A model generated the notes under the pieces. The model was not told the origin of the DNA. It made no database searches and saw only the letters and a program-made list of their open reading frames with translations. Positions 9,840 through 19,556 of a stretch of 64,000 nt of DNA are shown here, piece by piece (position 1 is the first letter of the stretch; every line of letters starts with the position of its first letter). A program made the translations under genes and the position numbers. The DNA is from Adiantum capillus-veneris (lineage: Eukaryota; Streptophyta; Polypodiopsida; Polypodiales; Pteridaceae): assembly GCA_014529385.2 (NCBI GenBank), contig CM043956.1:61704120-61768119 (forward strand), read 5' to 3'.

Positions 9840-10173
9840 ATTATCGGAGGACCTAGCTTACAAATGCCAGAACTCTAACAACCTCTCTGCAGCTCATAGT
9901 GGACATAAATAGTGAGACCAAGTCGATGAAGAAGATACCATAGACACCCTAGCAACAAATCCTTGTTGGATACACCTCGGATTTGCTACCCTCAACTTTG
10001 TACGTTAGAAGAATGCCATCTTGAGCATCGGTTGCCTTTTACCACATCACCTCCAAGAATCCCCATTCTTGAACTGTGAACACCTCACGTCCAAAATACT
10101 CCAAGATGATGAACTGTTGAACACATCCTGCCCATGATCCGACCAACAACAATGGATTGGTGCACTCATCCAT
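9840..10173 (-). pseudogene. Unrecognised coding-like stretch, possibly element-borne
   Basis: From an ATG at 10173 the minus strand reads 46 codons (MDECTNPLLLVGSWAGC ... QEWGFLEVMW) to a TAA, and then continues in the same frame with KATDAQDGILLTYKVEGSK and SEVYPTRICC before further stops. The composition looks protein-like. I do not recognise the family. It lies between gypsy tail sequence on the left and a solo LTR on the right, so it may be part of a retrotransposon or a captured fragment. Confidence 0.3.
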
Positions 10174-10343
10174 AGTGTTTTAGATCGTCTAATTGGTTCC
10201 TTGCCAAATGCATGTGCCTTGAACTCCGACCCACAAGTTCAAACACCGATAACTTGAATTGAGCATTGTTTGCCCCTCTCTGCCACTCACTTTGGCTGAA
10301 GCTAGTGGCGTCACTGGTCTCCATGTGACTAGAAGGCGGGAGC

Positions 10344-10997
10344 TGTCACAAACTGCTGACGTGTCAAAGCCTAAATAATGGAGCCAACTTGCAGATGCTG
10401 GCGGAGGGGGCTTAAACCCTAAGAAGAACAAGTAACAGAAAAAGAAGTCCTACCAACTTATGGGGACCCCGTCCAATGGGGCCCCAAGTGACATAAAGAT
10501 TAAAATAAAGCAAGACCCGCAATTGATGATGTGGCAATTTCCAAAAATTGTGCTGACATGATGACGTGGCAAGCTATACGGATTTTCGCGTTTTGCGTTG
10601 GCTAATGACGTGGCAAGCTGTATGGATTTCCGTGATTTACGCTGGAAGTTTTTTGGCATTGCTTTTGGACCAAATGCTTTTAAAGTTTGAAGGCTTTTCA
10701 TTGTATTTGATTTTTAGGCCAAGGGCCTTTAAATATGAGGCTAGGGCTCATTCTCTGGCATGCTTCCTGGAGAAGGTGCAGAGTCTGGAGTACTGGCTTG
10801 TACTGTGTTGATGCAATATAAAGAAATATCGAAAGGGGCGCCAAGGTTTGGGGCCAATACACTCTGGGGTGGAATTCCGTCACTCCGTGTCGCATGTCGT
10901 CTCTCTCTCTCTCTCTCTCAGTTCAGTTGTTATTGAAGTGATAAAAGTCCATTCAGTCTGTTCTTTTCTATTGGCACGTGGTGCCCGTCTTGTGACA
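10344..10997 (+). repeat. Solo LTR, family B
   Basis: It begins TGTCACAAACTGCTGACG and ends CCGTCTTGTGACA (654 bp). Flanks are GGAGC (10339-10343) and GGAGT (10998-11002), a target duplication with one mismatch. The core module (AATATAAAGAAAT, then GGGGCGCC) is at about 10813-10843 and a (CT)n run at 10900-10919. No PBS or internal sequence adjoins it, so it is a solo LTR. It matches the paired LTRs at 23130-23779 and 25344-26028. Confidence 0.85.
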
Positions 10998-11039
10998 GGA
11001 GTCCATGCCAATGTAGACTCCACTACACGAGCAGCCTCT

Positions 11040-11335
11040 TTGTTGTCCTTTCCTGAGTCACTATAACAGCTTTCCTCATGATGCTTGCTTTTACCTTTGT
11101 CCTTTGTAGAATCTTTGTCTTTAATAGCCATCCCGCATAGAATAACCTGAAACTGTCTCCGACTCTCCATGTTGTATCTGAATAAAAATGTCCACAAAGT
11201 CAAGATATATGGCATACTGGTGACCATATCCTCGAAGCTTTTGTGATGAATCACGAAAATAGCCAGAATCAAGGGCTTCCAAGACAATGCATCTGCCACT
11301 AAATTCTTTTGTCCCTAAACATGGACAATATGGAA
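11040..11335 (-). pseudogene. Gypsy pol fragment, RNase H to integrase linker
   Basis: It reads ADALSWKPLILAI and HHKSFEDMV, matching ADALSRKPLVLAI and HHRSFEDMV in family A (15107-15499). After that the frame shifts (an out-of-frame DLDFVDIF region is still readable) and the sequence becomes lysine-rich and unrecognised before the solo LTR. It belongs to a family A relative on the minus strand. Confidence 0.75.
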
Positions 11336-11387
11336 GTGAAACTGTGACAGGATGTTAGCCCATCGCCTGCTTTTCCGAAAGCTGCTT

Positions 11388-11640
11388 CTATGACAAGAAG
11401 TAGCGTAAACTCTGATGATCCATAAAGACTGTAAAATCAGCTCCGAGTAAATAGTGTCGCCACTGTGTAAGAGCTTGGATCACTGCCAAAAGCTCTTTCT
11501 CATAAATCTGAGCTACCAATTCTGGCCGTGAAAACATCCTGCTTTCGTAAGCAATGACATGGCCTTCTTGCATCAAACTCCTCCCAGACTACGACCACAA
11601 GCATCACAATAAACTTTGAATGGCTTTTGCAAGTCTGGCA
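11388..11640 (-). pseudogene. Gypsy RNase H fragment
   Basis: It contains GHVIAYESRMFSRPELVAQIYEKELLAVIQALTQW read in pieces, and HYLLGADFTVFMDHQSLRYFLS, a typical Ty3/gypsy RNase H. A TAG at 11388-11390 replaces the Q that normally follows RYFLS. Upstream (11580-11640) the YCDACG-type start of RNase H is readable in another frame. Confidence 0.82.
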
Positions 11641-11932
11641 AAGCCAACACTGGTCAAGTAGTCAGTTTTTCTTTGAGCGTCTGAAAAGCAGTCACCTCCG
11701 TCGGTCCCCACGTGAAAGGGACTCCTTTTTGAGTCAGTAAATGCAAAGGTAAAGCTATCTCTGCAAACTTCCGAATGAACCGCCGATAATAAGAGCACAA
11801 GCCCAAAAAGCTACGAACTTTGTGAACATTCTTTAGTTCAGGCCAATCGCAGATAGTCTCAATTTTGGCCAGGTCCATTTGCATCCTTTCTGTTGGGACA
11901 ACGTGCCCCAAGAAAAACATCTCTATGCTAAA
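11641..11932 (-). pseudogene. Gypsy reverse transcriptase, C-terminal fragment
   Basis: It reads FFLGHVVPTERMQMD, ICDWPELKNVHKVRSFLGLC and YYRRFIRKFAEIALPLHLLTQ, the RT connection region just before RNase H. The upstream palm is missing: at about 11932 the sequence switches abruptly to a plus-strand family C LTR end. Confidence 0.85.
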
Positions 11933-11998
11933 ACTTGTTCCAGTTGTTCTTCTATTTGGCACGTGGTGCCTAGAGTGGTTACAGCGGTATCAAAGCTT
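11933..11998 (+). repeat. Family C LTR 3' end with primer-binding site
   Basis: The string CCAGTTGTTCTTCTATTTGGCAC ends in GTGGTTACA, parallel to 46516-46552. It is followed by GGTATCAAAGC at about 11984-11994, a tRNA-Met-like primer-binding site. This marks the 5' end of a lost plus-strand element. Confidence 0.6.
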
Positions 11999-12782
11999 CA
12001 GTCATTTGCTTTTCCGACAAGCAAACCAGTCCTTCGTGAGGAGAAAATTGGCACTGATGGATTCCGAGGAGTAAGTACGGTTTCTCGCCAATGAATTGCA
12101 CCACATATTTTCAAGGCATCCTCGGCACAATTCACCTATTCTGCACAATCTTCAACAGTTCTTGAGCTATATGATGCCTTCTGCCATATCTCTAGTATTT
12201 TACCATCCAGCACCCGACGGTGCAAGAGCTTTAGTCAATGTAACAGGGAATGGGCGAAACGCACCCTAAACCTTCCGAAACGGCACTCCAGACGCATCGG
12301 GCTCCCAGAACAGAGTTGAGAACAGAACATCATTCGAGAACGGGGTGTAACCGGAACGTTGACCCAGAGTCGGGGGGGACGGTGCAAAACAACAACTCTT
12401 TTTTAACTAGCCATTTGGGGGCAGATTTGGGGCTGTCTGGAGGCAGCTTTGGGGCTGTTTGAAATGTGCAACAGAAGTGAGTGATGGTGTATGGCTTAGG
12501 ATAAGTCACCAATGGGTGCTCAAGGTTCCTTTTACTAACGAAAGGGAGAGCCTTGCTTGACTTAATGAGAGAATATGCAATGACCAAAACAAAGAGAGTG
12601 GAAAATTGTGAGTGCAAAGTGCATGAGAGTGCTGGGGGGGGGGGGGGGGGAGAGAGAGAGAGAGAGAGACGACACCAGATGGGGTCCCAAACCCCCCTTC
12701 AAGGACCCCCCTCTCTATTGCTAGAGAGGTATTTGCTTTAGATTGCACAAAGTCTGGTACAATGCTTCTAGATGTTGAGGTA
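11999..12782. other. Repeat debris, no gene recognised; compound microsatellite at 12634-12668
   Basis: No coding similarity was seen. The stretch includes a G-run (12634-12650) directly followed by (AG)n (12651-12668). The right end (to 12787) is joined to the left TSD of family A and was contiguous with 19557 onward before that insertion. Confidence 0.5.
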
Positions 12783-12787
12783 CTTGA

Positions 12788-13379
12788 TGTAACAAACTTG
12801 GACACTCCAAGTCAAGATTCTACAGCGACACAGCAGAGATTCACTTCAAAACAGTTCACAGTTCACAATTGATTCGACACGGCCCGGCGGAGTTCCGTGC
12901 TTAGAGATATTGGCCCCAAAGACTGGCGCCCCTTTCGGTATTTCTTTTTGAAGTAATCTGTGTTCAAAAGTACAAGAGAGTGGGAGGGTTCTCACTCTCA
13001 GACTCTGCGTCTAGATACTCTGAGAAGTGAAGGCCCTGCCCATCAATTTATAAGTTACAAGGGATGCCCAAAAGCAGAGCCCCAAAAGCTTTTCTTTCAA
13101 AAGCTTGTAAAAATAAAGCAATGTTCCAAAAGCTTCTCAATTCAGCCAGCATAAGAATTATCCAACGCAAAAAGCAGGAATTCCGTAGAGCTGCCCGCAA
13201 ATCACGAAAATTCCATACGGATGCCACGTCAGCTCTGTCAACGGAAATTACGCCGGAAAATCCGGGTCTGCCACGTCAGCACTAGTTCCGCGTTTCTGCT
13301 AGCCTGTTGTGAATGTCCAGTCTGCTTCCCAACTTGGGAATGTGTGTCCAGGGCCATGCCACGTAACCGGTTTGTGACA
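12788..13379 (-). repeat. Family A 3' LTR
   Basis: 592 bp. On the plus strand it starts TGTAACAAACTTGGACAC and ends GGTTTGTGACA. It carries the core module GGCGCCCCTTTCGGTATTTC at about 12926-12946. It is similar to the 5' LTR but with many substitutions and some indels, which means an old insertion. Confidence 0.93.
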
Positions 13380-13396
13380 TACCCCCCTCTTGAAAG
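13380..13396 (-). promoter_or_regulatory. Polypurine tract of family A
   Basis: On the minus strand CTTTCAAGAGGGGGGTA abuts the 3' LTR start. It serves as the plus-strand DNA primer in reverse transcription. The same string precedes the 3' LTR of A2 at 22119. Confidence 0.85.
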
Positions 13397-13975
13397 CAGC
13401 CCTCGATTACGCCCGCAAAACAGACAGAGGCCATAAACTGTCTTAGCAGACATTGACTGTTAGTACCGACGCACTAGGAACAACACCTCTAGCACATGTA
13501 CCAATCGACAGTCACATCATAAGACATCTCACATCAAAAAATCATTCCAATCTCAGACCATGATTAATCGGCAACGTATGTAGCAATCGCATCTAGATCC
13601 AGTCGGGACCTCATAGATGCCCGATTAACTAATCCTTATTGCACCTCATAGATGCCCGATTAACTAATCCTTATTGCAATCATGTCTATAGAGATTTATC
13701 AGACCGAAATGCTGCAGTCATTTCGTCTATCAGTTCCTGCACTCAAACAAGTCAAGTACAAATCAGTATCATATTATCGAGAATTCCAAATTTTAAAGTC
13801 ATTACGACAGAATACGGTCAACCCACAGTATCCCTGAAACCCAAAAGGGACACAGTGACTCTATTATCAAAAATCAGGGCAATTTGTTGACAAAGGAGTG
13901 GAGTGACACCCCTCTTGTGCAAGCTCACTACACCAAATTCCGCCCATGCTTAAATCAAGGTTCTATCGGAGTAGA
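13397..13975 (-). repeat. Family A 3' non-coding internal region with a 35-bp tandem duplication
   Basis: No reading frame of note between the pol stop and the polypurine tract. A 35-bp unit containing CATAGATGCCCGATTAAC is duplicated at 13608-13642 and 13643-13677. A2 retains a related single-copy version around 21795-21880. Confidence 0.7.
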
Positions 13976-14523
13976 CTATGCTAAACCAAATGCTTCAAGG
14001 TAAAGGTTTACAATCTGAGGAGTATCTGCCAGGTCCTCCTCCTCCATCCACTTCGCATCCAATGCGGGATAGTTCTTGATTTTAACCAAGAACCGTCTTA
14101 TCGCTTTACCTTTTATTTTTCTATCTTTATGTGCCAATATCTGTTCTGGAACGAGTATCTCCTCGCTTTCCTCCACTTCGGGTTGCTCTTCTGGCTCCCC
14201 ATCATCGGGCACATCGCCTTTAAAAGGCTTCAAGAGACTCACATGAAAAGATTTGTGAATTCTCCAAATATCGGGCAGCTTCAGTCTAAAGGAGACATCA
14301 TTTATCTTTTCAGTATCTGGAAAGGTCCATAGTATCTCATGCTAAGCTTTGGAAAAAGTCGCTCCTTTCCCTTTTTCTTTCTCAGGCGTGCCTTCTCAAA
14401 ACGTAAGAGCACCCAATCGTTCTCCTTTAATTTCAAATCGCGAGGATGTCGATCTGTTGCCTTTTTGTGTCTTTCCTGAGATTTCTCTAAAGCCTCCCGG
14501 ACCTTGGCAAAAGCTGTGTCCAA
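13976..14523 (-). pseudogene. Family A integrase C-terminus and chromodomain-like tail
   Basis: Two frames cover it. 14523-14302 has the post-core region (HKKATDRHPRDLKLKENDWVLLRF and MRYYGPFQILKR, the GPY/F-like module). 14242-13976 has EEQPEVEESEEILVPEQIL, then FLVKIKNYPALDAKWMEEEDL, a chromodomain-like fold ending LYLEAFGLA. In chromoviruses this tail guides integration to chromatin. A frame break lies between the two at about 14243-14301. Confidence 0.85.
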
Positions 14524-14535
14524 GTCCCTCGTGTA

Positions 14536-15060
14536 CTAGTCGGCTTCAAAAATCTTATCTTTTGTGCTTAAGAAGGGTGGAACCTTCAGAGCACCTTCAA
14601 TAATCTCAAATGGTGCCTTCCCCATTGAAGAGTGTATCGTGTTATTGTGGGCAAATTCCACCAAGGACAAATACTTATCCCATTGAGTCTTTTGATCTGA
14701 GATGTAAGACTTCAATAAATCCAGTGGGACTGAATTTGCAATCTCAGATTCCCTATCAGTCTGCGGGTGAAAAGGTGACGAGAACTGCAACCGTGTGCCA
14801 ATGTTCTCCCAAATAGCCTTCCAAAACAAACACGTGAATCGAGGATCTCTGTCGGAGACAATTGTCTCAAGCATGCCATGTAATCTGAATATCTGGGCAA
14901 TGGACAGTCTCGCTAAGTGATCCAACTTGATTGTCTTCTTCACTGGAATGAAATGAGCTTGCTTGCTAAATCTGTCAATAACGGTCTAGATACCATCGTA
15001 CCCACTCTCTGTCTTCTAGAGATCAAAAATGAAATCCATAGCAATACTTTGCCAGGGGCA
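14536..15060 (-). pseudogene. Family A integrase catalytic core
   Basis: It reads TVIDRF just upstream of 14943, then IVSDRDPRFTCLFWKAI, SPFHPQTDRESEIANSV and HSSMGKAPFEII. The D, D and E of the integrase core are recognisable (VIDRF, SDRDPRF, ESEIAN). TAG codons occur at 14986-14988, where W is expected in GIWTVIDRF, and near 15015, where P is expected. The enzyme would insert element cDNA into the host chromosome. Confidence 0.87.
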
Positions 15061-15106
15061 GGTGGGAATGGGTAAAGGCTTTAACAATCCCTGTGCTTCA
15101 TGCCTG

Positions 15107-15530
15107 TCAAACTTGACCTTCTGGCATACCTAGCAACTGCGTACAAAATCGTCCATGTCCTTGAGTCTCGGGCCAAAAGAAGTATCTCTCCACATCTTTC
15201 AAGGTGGTATCAATGCCGCGGTGACCCGTAAATGGTGGACAGTGGCATTCGGTTAGAACCTTTTCCCTCAACGGCTGTGTAACGCACAACATCGTTTTCT
15301 TCATCAAGTAGCCATCCCGAATGGAATATTCCGCTACTACCTCCCCATTCTGTATTCGACCGAATACATCTGCAAAATCTGGATCTGTGGCATACTGATT
15401 GACCATATCCTCGAAGCTTCTATGATGTGTCGCGGAAATAGCCAAGACCAACGGCTTCCGAGACAAAGCATCTGCCACCAAGTTTTTTTGTCCCTGCACA
15501 TGGACAATGTGGAAGTCAAACTATGACAAG
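15107..15530 (-). pseudogene. Family A integrase zinc-binding region and linker
   Basis: Starts with QGQKNLVADALSRKP, the conserved end of RNase H, then HHRSFEDMVNQYATDPDF, EYSIRDGYLMKK, and the HHCC zinc finger start (HCPPFTGHRGIDTTLKDVERYFFWP). The frame shifts near WPETQGHG, and the CC half is displaced. A TAG at 15521-15523 stands for the Q of the usual LSQF. Confidence 0.85.
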
Positions 15531-15907
15531 ATGTTCGCCCACCGCATCTGCTTTTTCGATAGATGCTTCTATGACAAGAAGTAGCGTAAACTCTAGTGAT
15601 CTGTGAAGACCACAAATTCGGCTCCGAGTAGGTAATGTCGCCACTGAGTAAGAGCATGGATAACCGCCAGAAGTTCTTTCTCATATATCTGTGCTGTCAA
15701 TTCCGCCCTTGAAAACAATCGGCTCTCATAGGCAATGACATGGCATTCTTGCATTAAGACCACACCTAGACTACGACCACAAGCATCACAATATACTTTG
15801 AATGACTTCTGCAAATCTGGCAAGTCAACACTGGTTCTGTAGTCAATTTCTCTTTCAATGTCCGAAAGGCAATCACCTCTATGGGTCCCCGCAAGAAAGG
15901 GACTCAT
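15531..15907 (-). pseudogene. Family A RNase H
   Basis: It contains FKVYCDACGRSLGVVLMQ (first catalytic D), HVIAYESRLFSRAELTAQ, YEKELLAVIHALTQWRHYL (catalytic E) and FVVFTDH (catalytic D). It degrades RNA of the RNA:DNA hybrid. A stop cuts it right after TDH, where QSLRYFL is expected, and a TAG at 15569-15571 replaces the Q of RYFLSQ. Confidence 0.87.
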
Positions 15908-16886
15908 TTCTGTGTCAAAATATGCAAAGGGGAAGCAACCTCTGCAAACTTTCTAATGAACCGTCGCTAGTAAGAACATAAGCCAAGAAGCTTCTAACTT
16001 CATGGACATTCTTGAAATCGGGCCTATCACGTGTAGTCTCAATCTTGGCCAGGTCCATCTGCACTCCTGCTGCTGAGACAATGTGTCCCAAAAAGTGTAT
16101 CTCTGGTAGGAAAAATTCATTCTTCTTTCATTAATCACCAACTTGTGATCGTGCAATACCTGAAAGACCTGTAGCAAATGTTCTCTATGTTCTGCCTCAT
16201 CCTTGGCGAAGGCGAAGACAATAGTGTCATCAAGAAAACTGCCAACAAAAGATATGTACTCTCTAAAAATCCTGTCCATCATTCGTTAAAGGTCGCTAGA
16301 GCATTGGTAAGGCCAAAAGGCATCACCAAAACTTCAAATACACCGAAAGTCGTCCGAAAAGCTGTCTTGTAGACATCTCCCGACGCAATTCGGATCTGAT
16401 GATATCCGTTCTTCAAATCGATCTTGCTAAACAAGAGGATCCCTGTAGTCGGTCTAGAATATCATCGATCCTAGAAACGGGAAATCTGTTCTTGATAGTG
16501 ATTTTGTTGAGAGCTCTATAATCAATGCACATCCTCCAACATTCGTCTTTCTTAAAACCAACAACACCGGAGAGCAGTAAGGTGAAGTACTCGGCTGGAT
16601 AAGACCCTTTTTCCAAGAGGTCTTTCACTTGGTTCATAATTTCTTTATTCTGTGCTTGGCTCACACAGTAAGGTGGCCGGTTCGGTGGTGTGCTTCCAAG
16701 TATCAGATTAATGGTATGATCCTCAGGACGAGCCGGTGGCAACTCGCCTGACAGGCCCTCAGAAAAGCAATCGGCATGAGTGTGGAGAAAATCTTGGCGT
16801 TCTTTATCAAGTTCAGACATATTTGTCCTATGTTCATCATTTAACTCTTTCAAAAAGATCGAGTAAACAAACAGACTGGATTTCAT
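15908..16886 (-). pseudogene. Family A reverse transcriptase
   Basis: 16886-16413 covers the N-terminal part ([55 protein letters not shown]). The YHQIRIA and [11 protein letters not shown] motifs follow in a shifted frame (16290-16420), and 16282-15953 has [12 protein letters not shown] with SFLDDTIVFA, the catalytic DD box. At least two frameshifts separate these blocks. In RT block 1, SYPAEYFTLLLSGVVGF replaces the expected IRPSTSP...SPV run through a short local frameshift. Confidence 0.87.
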
Positions 16887-16899
16887 TTATTTTGAAACG

Positions 16900-17287
16900 G
16901 CCGAAGCCGATACAATAGAGACAGACTCGCCCTTGAGCTTCACATCAAGTATAATGTTTCGGCCCTTTTCAGTAGTCAATGTCGCTTTCTTCGCCTGATA
17001 ATCGACCACGACGTTGTTCTTATGGTACGAAGGACGCCTAGGAGGACATCACAACCTTCCAAGGGCATTATGTAGAAGTTTTCGTGCCCCAAATACCCCT
17101 GACAATGCAACCGAAGTTTGCCAATGACAAGTGCAATGGCTACGTCCCTGCCGAGTGCCGCTAGAACTGCCTCTGCTTGTGGTCCCATTTGATAGGGTGT
17201 AATCTCGAGCCGCGCCGCCAATTTAGGTGAAATGAAGTTGGCCTTGGCTCCTCCATCAAAGAAAATCAAGGCGTCTTGATCTTTCAC
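16900..17287 (-). pseudogene. Family A aspartic protease
   Basis: The motif IFFDGGAKANFIS is the active-site loop, with DGG in place of the usual D-S/T-G; SPKLAARLEI and CDVLLGVLRT follow, where a GMPW-like end is expected and a frameshift intervenes. In family E and H the same loop is FDPGS. Retroviral-type proteases cut Gag-Pol, but this copy is defective. Confidence 0.8.
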
Positions 17288-17399
17288 ATTGCCCCAAGCT
17301 CAGCAAAGTTCTGTACTTTCATCAATCGTGCTTGGGTCAGTATCCATGCAATCTGGAACCAGTCCTGCTTTCATCTTGCCTTCTTGTCCACGTCCTCAA

Positions 17400-18998
17400 C
17401 TGCTTTCAAACTCTCTGGCCTTTCTTCATCTTGTTCTTTCTATGCCTTTTTAGGGCACTTCGCGGAGATGTACCCATGTTCCCCGCATCGAAAACACTTC
17501 CCCTCTTTGATGTAGTTGGCTCTCTCCCGAAGAGTGATCCAGGGTCGTGCATCCTTATCTTTCTTTTCTTGGGGGCTCTTCTTCTTTCTACTTTCATTAT
17601 TAGAAGTCTGTTTGGTTCTCTGAGTCATGATCTCATCTGTGAGGTAAGTTAGACTGCTTGAATGTATGGCAAAATCCCGTTTCGCATGACCCATCAATTC
17701 TTGAATAGATCTGACTTTTGTTCTAAGCAGTGATCTCGGATCTCTGCAGGAAGTCCACAGCAAAACCACTCAATCTGTTCTTTAAACGAGATCTTCTTAA
17801 ATGAAGAGGCTGGTAGAAAAGAGCTCCAAAATCTCTCACAATATGCATCCAAAGAATCTCTCTTGGTCATCAGAAGATGATTCCAAGCAGTTCGTATAAC
17901 TCGTTCGTACTCCCGAGTCAGCCAAGAAGAAATAAAAAGCCTTTTAAATTTCAGCCATTTAACCGGCGCTTTCTTGTTCAATAGAAGGGTGGACCACCAT
18001 GTTCGAGCATTTCCCTTGAAGAAAGAGGTAGCACTCCGAATCTTGGAGTGCTCTAAGTAATGCCCTCCAGAGAAAGCTATATCAAATTGCTATATGAAGG
18101 CCAAAGCCCTCGAAGCATCTCGGAATCCAGAAAAAGTGTCAAACTTAATTGATTGTCCACCTTCTTTAAATTCTTGAACTTTCTTGCTTTTATCGTCGAG
18201 AAAGTCATATTGGTTGGCTTTATAAAAATGCTACTTCTATGCGTAAAATCTGTGATCCTCGGAGTCCGAAATATCTGAAGGCGAGTACTCTGTAGAGCTG
18301 TCAGAAACTGGGCGAAACTTAGGCTTCTCTGCCTTTTTCTTGCCCTTTCCGCAGCTTTGCGTTTTGCTTCGTTTTTCCCCTTTCCCGTCGAGTCAGAAGA
18401 GATAGAAGAACTGTCAGAAGAAGAAGAAGAAGAAGAACTGGATACTCCTTCAAATCGCACAAGCTTCTTTTGCTTTCTTGCGGAGACGAAAGTAGATTAA
18501 CGACCCAAATAACCCGGGAAGTCGGTTCCTTTCTTCTGCTTTTTGTCGTGCTTTTTGGCTTTGTTATTCGCGTAAAAAAAGCTGAGTAATCCATGTATCA
18601 ACCACCTCTTCCAATTCTTGCTCTGTAAACATCCTCAAAGTAGGAGGTTTCTTGAGTGTCGGTTTGAGGGAAGGCTCTGTGGCCTTCTGCCACTGGGTGT
18701 GCACTTCGTCAAAGGATGTCTGAGTCAAAAATTCTGCAAATTTCGGATCCTTCGCAAGGTTGATCATCATCTTTGTCGCGTCGTCAACCAATTGTCGACG
18801 TTCCATCTCTTCAATCTCTGCCTGAGTAGGCCAAGGCAGGCCGTACTCTTCGTGAGAATCTTCTTCGTGATCTCTTCCCGCATCCCTAGATGCAGAGGAA
18901 GTAGAATGTTCGTTGTTGGAATCCATAAGTGCCGCCAGAAAAGGATCCGATTTCCCGGTAGAAGAGAAATCGGCCACGCTCTCATACCACTGTAACAA
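17400..18998 (-). pseudogene. Family A gag, including zinc knuckle
   Basis: It starts ADFSSTGKSDPF near 18970, just after the PBS. An acidic and basic region follows (DHEEDSHEEYG, EEMERRQLVDDATKMM), then a serine-rich run (18420-18450) and KRKAAERARKRQR, then a capsid-like part (VKWLKFKRLFISSWLTREYERV, AYCERFWSSFL) at 17694-17981, and the CCHC knuckle CFRCGEHGYISAKCPKK at about 17445-17510. Gag packages element RNA. Five or more frames are needed to read it through, so it is dead. The same first residues occur in A2 at about 21590. Confidence 0.85.
18975..18986 (-). promoter_or_regulatory. Primer-binding site, family A
   Basis: On the minus strand it reads TGGTATGAGAGC, one base after the 5' LTR. 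It is one mismatch from the initiator tRNA-Met complement TGGTATCAGAGC. Confidence 0.85.
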
Positions 18999-19556
18999 AC
19001 TTAGACACTCTAAGTCAAGATTCTACCGCGACACAGTAGAGATTCACTTCAAAACAGTTTGCAGTTCACAATTGATTGGACACGGCCCTGCGGAGTTCCG
19101 TGCCTAGAGATATTGGCCCCAATGACTGGCGCCCCTTTCGGTATTTCTTTTTGTATTAATCTGTGTTCAAAGTACAAGAGAGTGGGAGGGTTCTCACGCT
19201 CAGACTCTGCGTCCAGATACTTTGAGAAGTGAGGGCCCTGCCCACCAATTTATAAGTTACAAGGGATGCCCAAAAGCACAACCCCAAAAGCTTCTCTTTC
19301 AAAAGCTTGTAAAAATAAAGCAATGGTCCAAAAGTTTCTCAATTCAACCATCGTAAGAATTAGCCAGCACAAAAAAGCAGGAATTCCATACAGCTGCCCG
19401 CAAATCACGGAAATTCCTGACGGAAATTACACCGGAAAATCCAGGTCTGCACGTCAGCACTCGTTCCACGTTTCTGCTGGCTTGATGTGAATGTCCAGTT
19501 GCTCCCCTACTTGGAAATGTGTGTCTAGGGCCATGCCACGTCAACGGTTTGTGACA
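18988..19556 (-). repeat. Family A 5' LTR
   Basis: 569 bp, mirrored by 12788-13379. It contains the core module at about 19126-19146 and ends ACGGTTTGTGACA on the plus strand. It is followed directly by the TSD CTTGA. Confidence 0.93.

Larger units (their letters stand above)
12788..19556 (-). mobile_element. Full-length Ty3/gypsy element, family A
   Basis: It is 6769 bp with LTRs at 12788-13379 and 18988-19556 and perfect 5-bp target duplications CTTGA at 12783-12787 and 19557-19561. On the minus strand the order is LTR, PBS, gag with zinc knuckle, protease, RT, RNase H, integrase with a chromodomain-like tail, 3' non-coding region, polypurine tract, LTR. That order defines Ty3/gypsy, and the chromodomain-like tail suggests a chromovirus-type lineage. 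The coding part is broken by many stops and frameshifts, so it is non-functional. It was inserted into the 3' LTR of the older element D. Confidence 0.95.
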
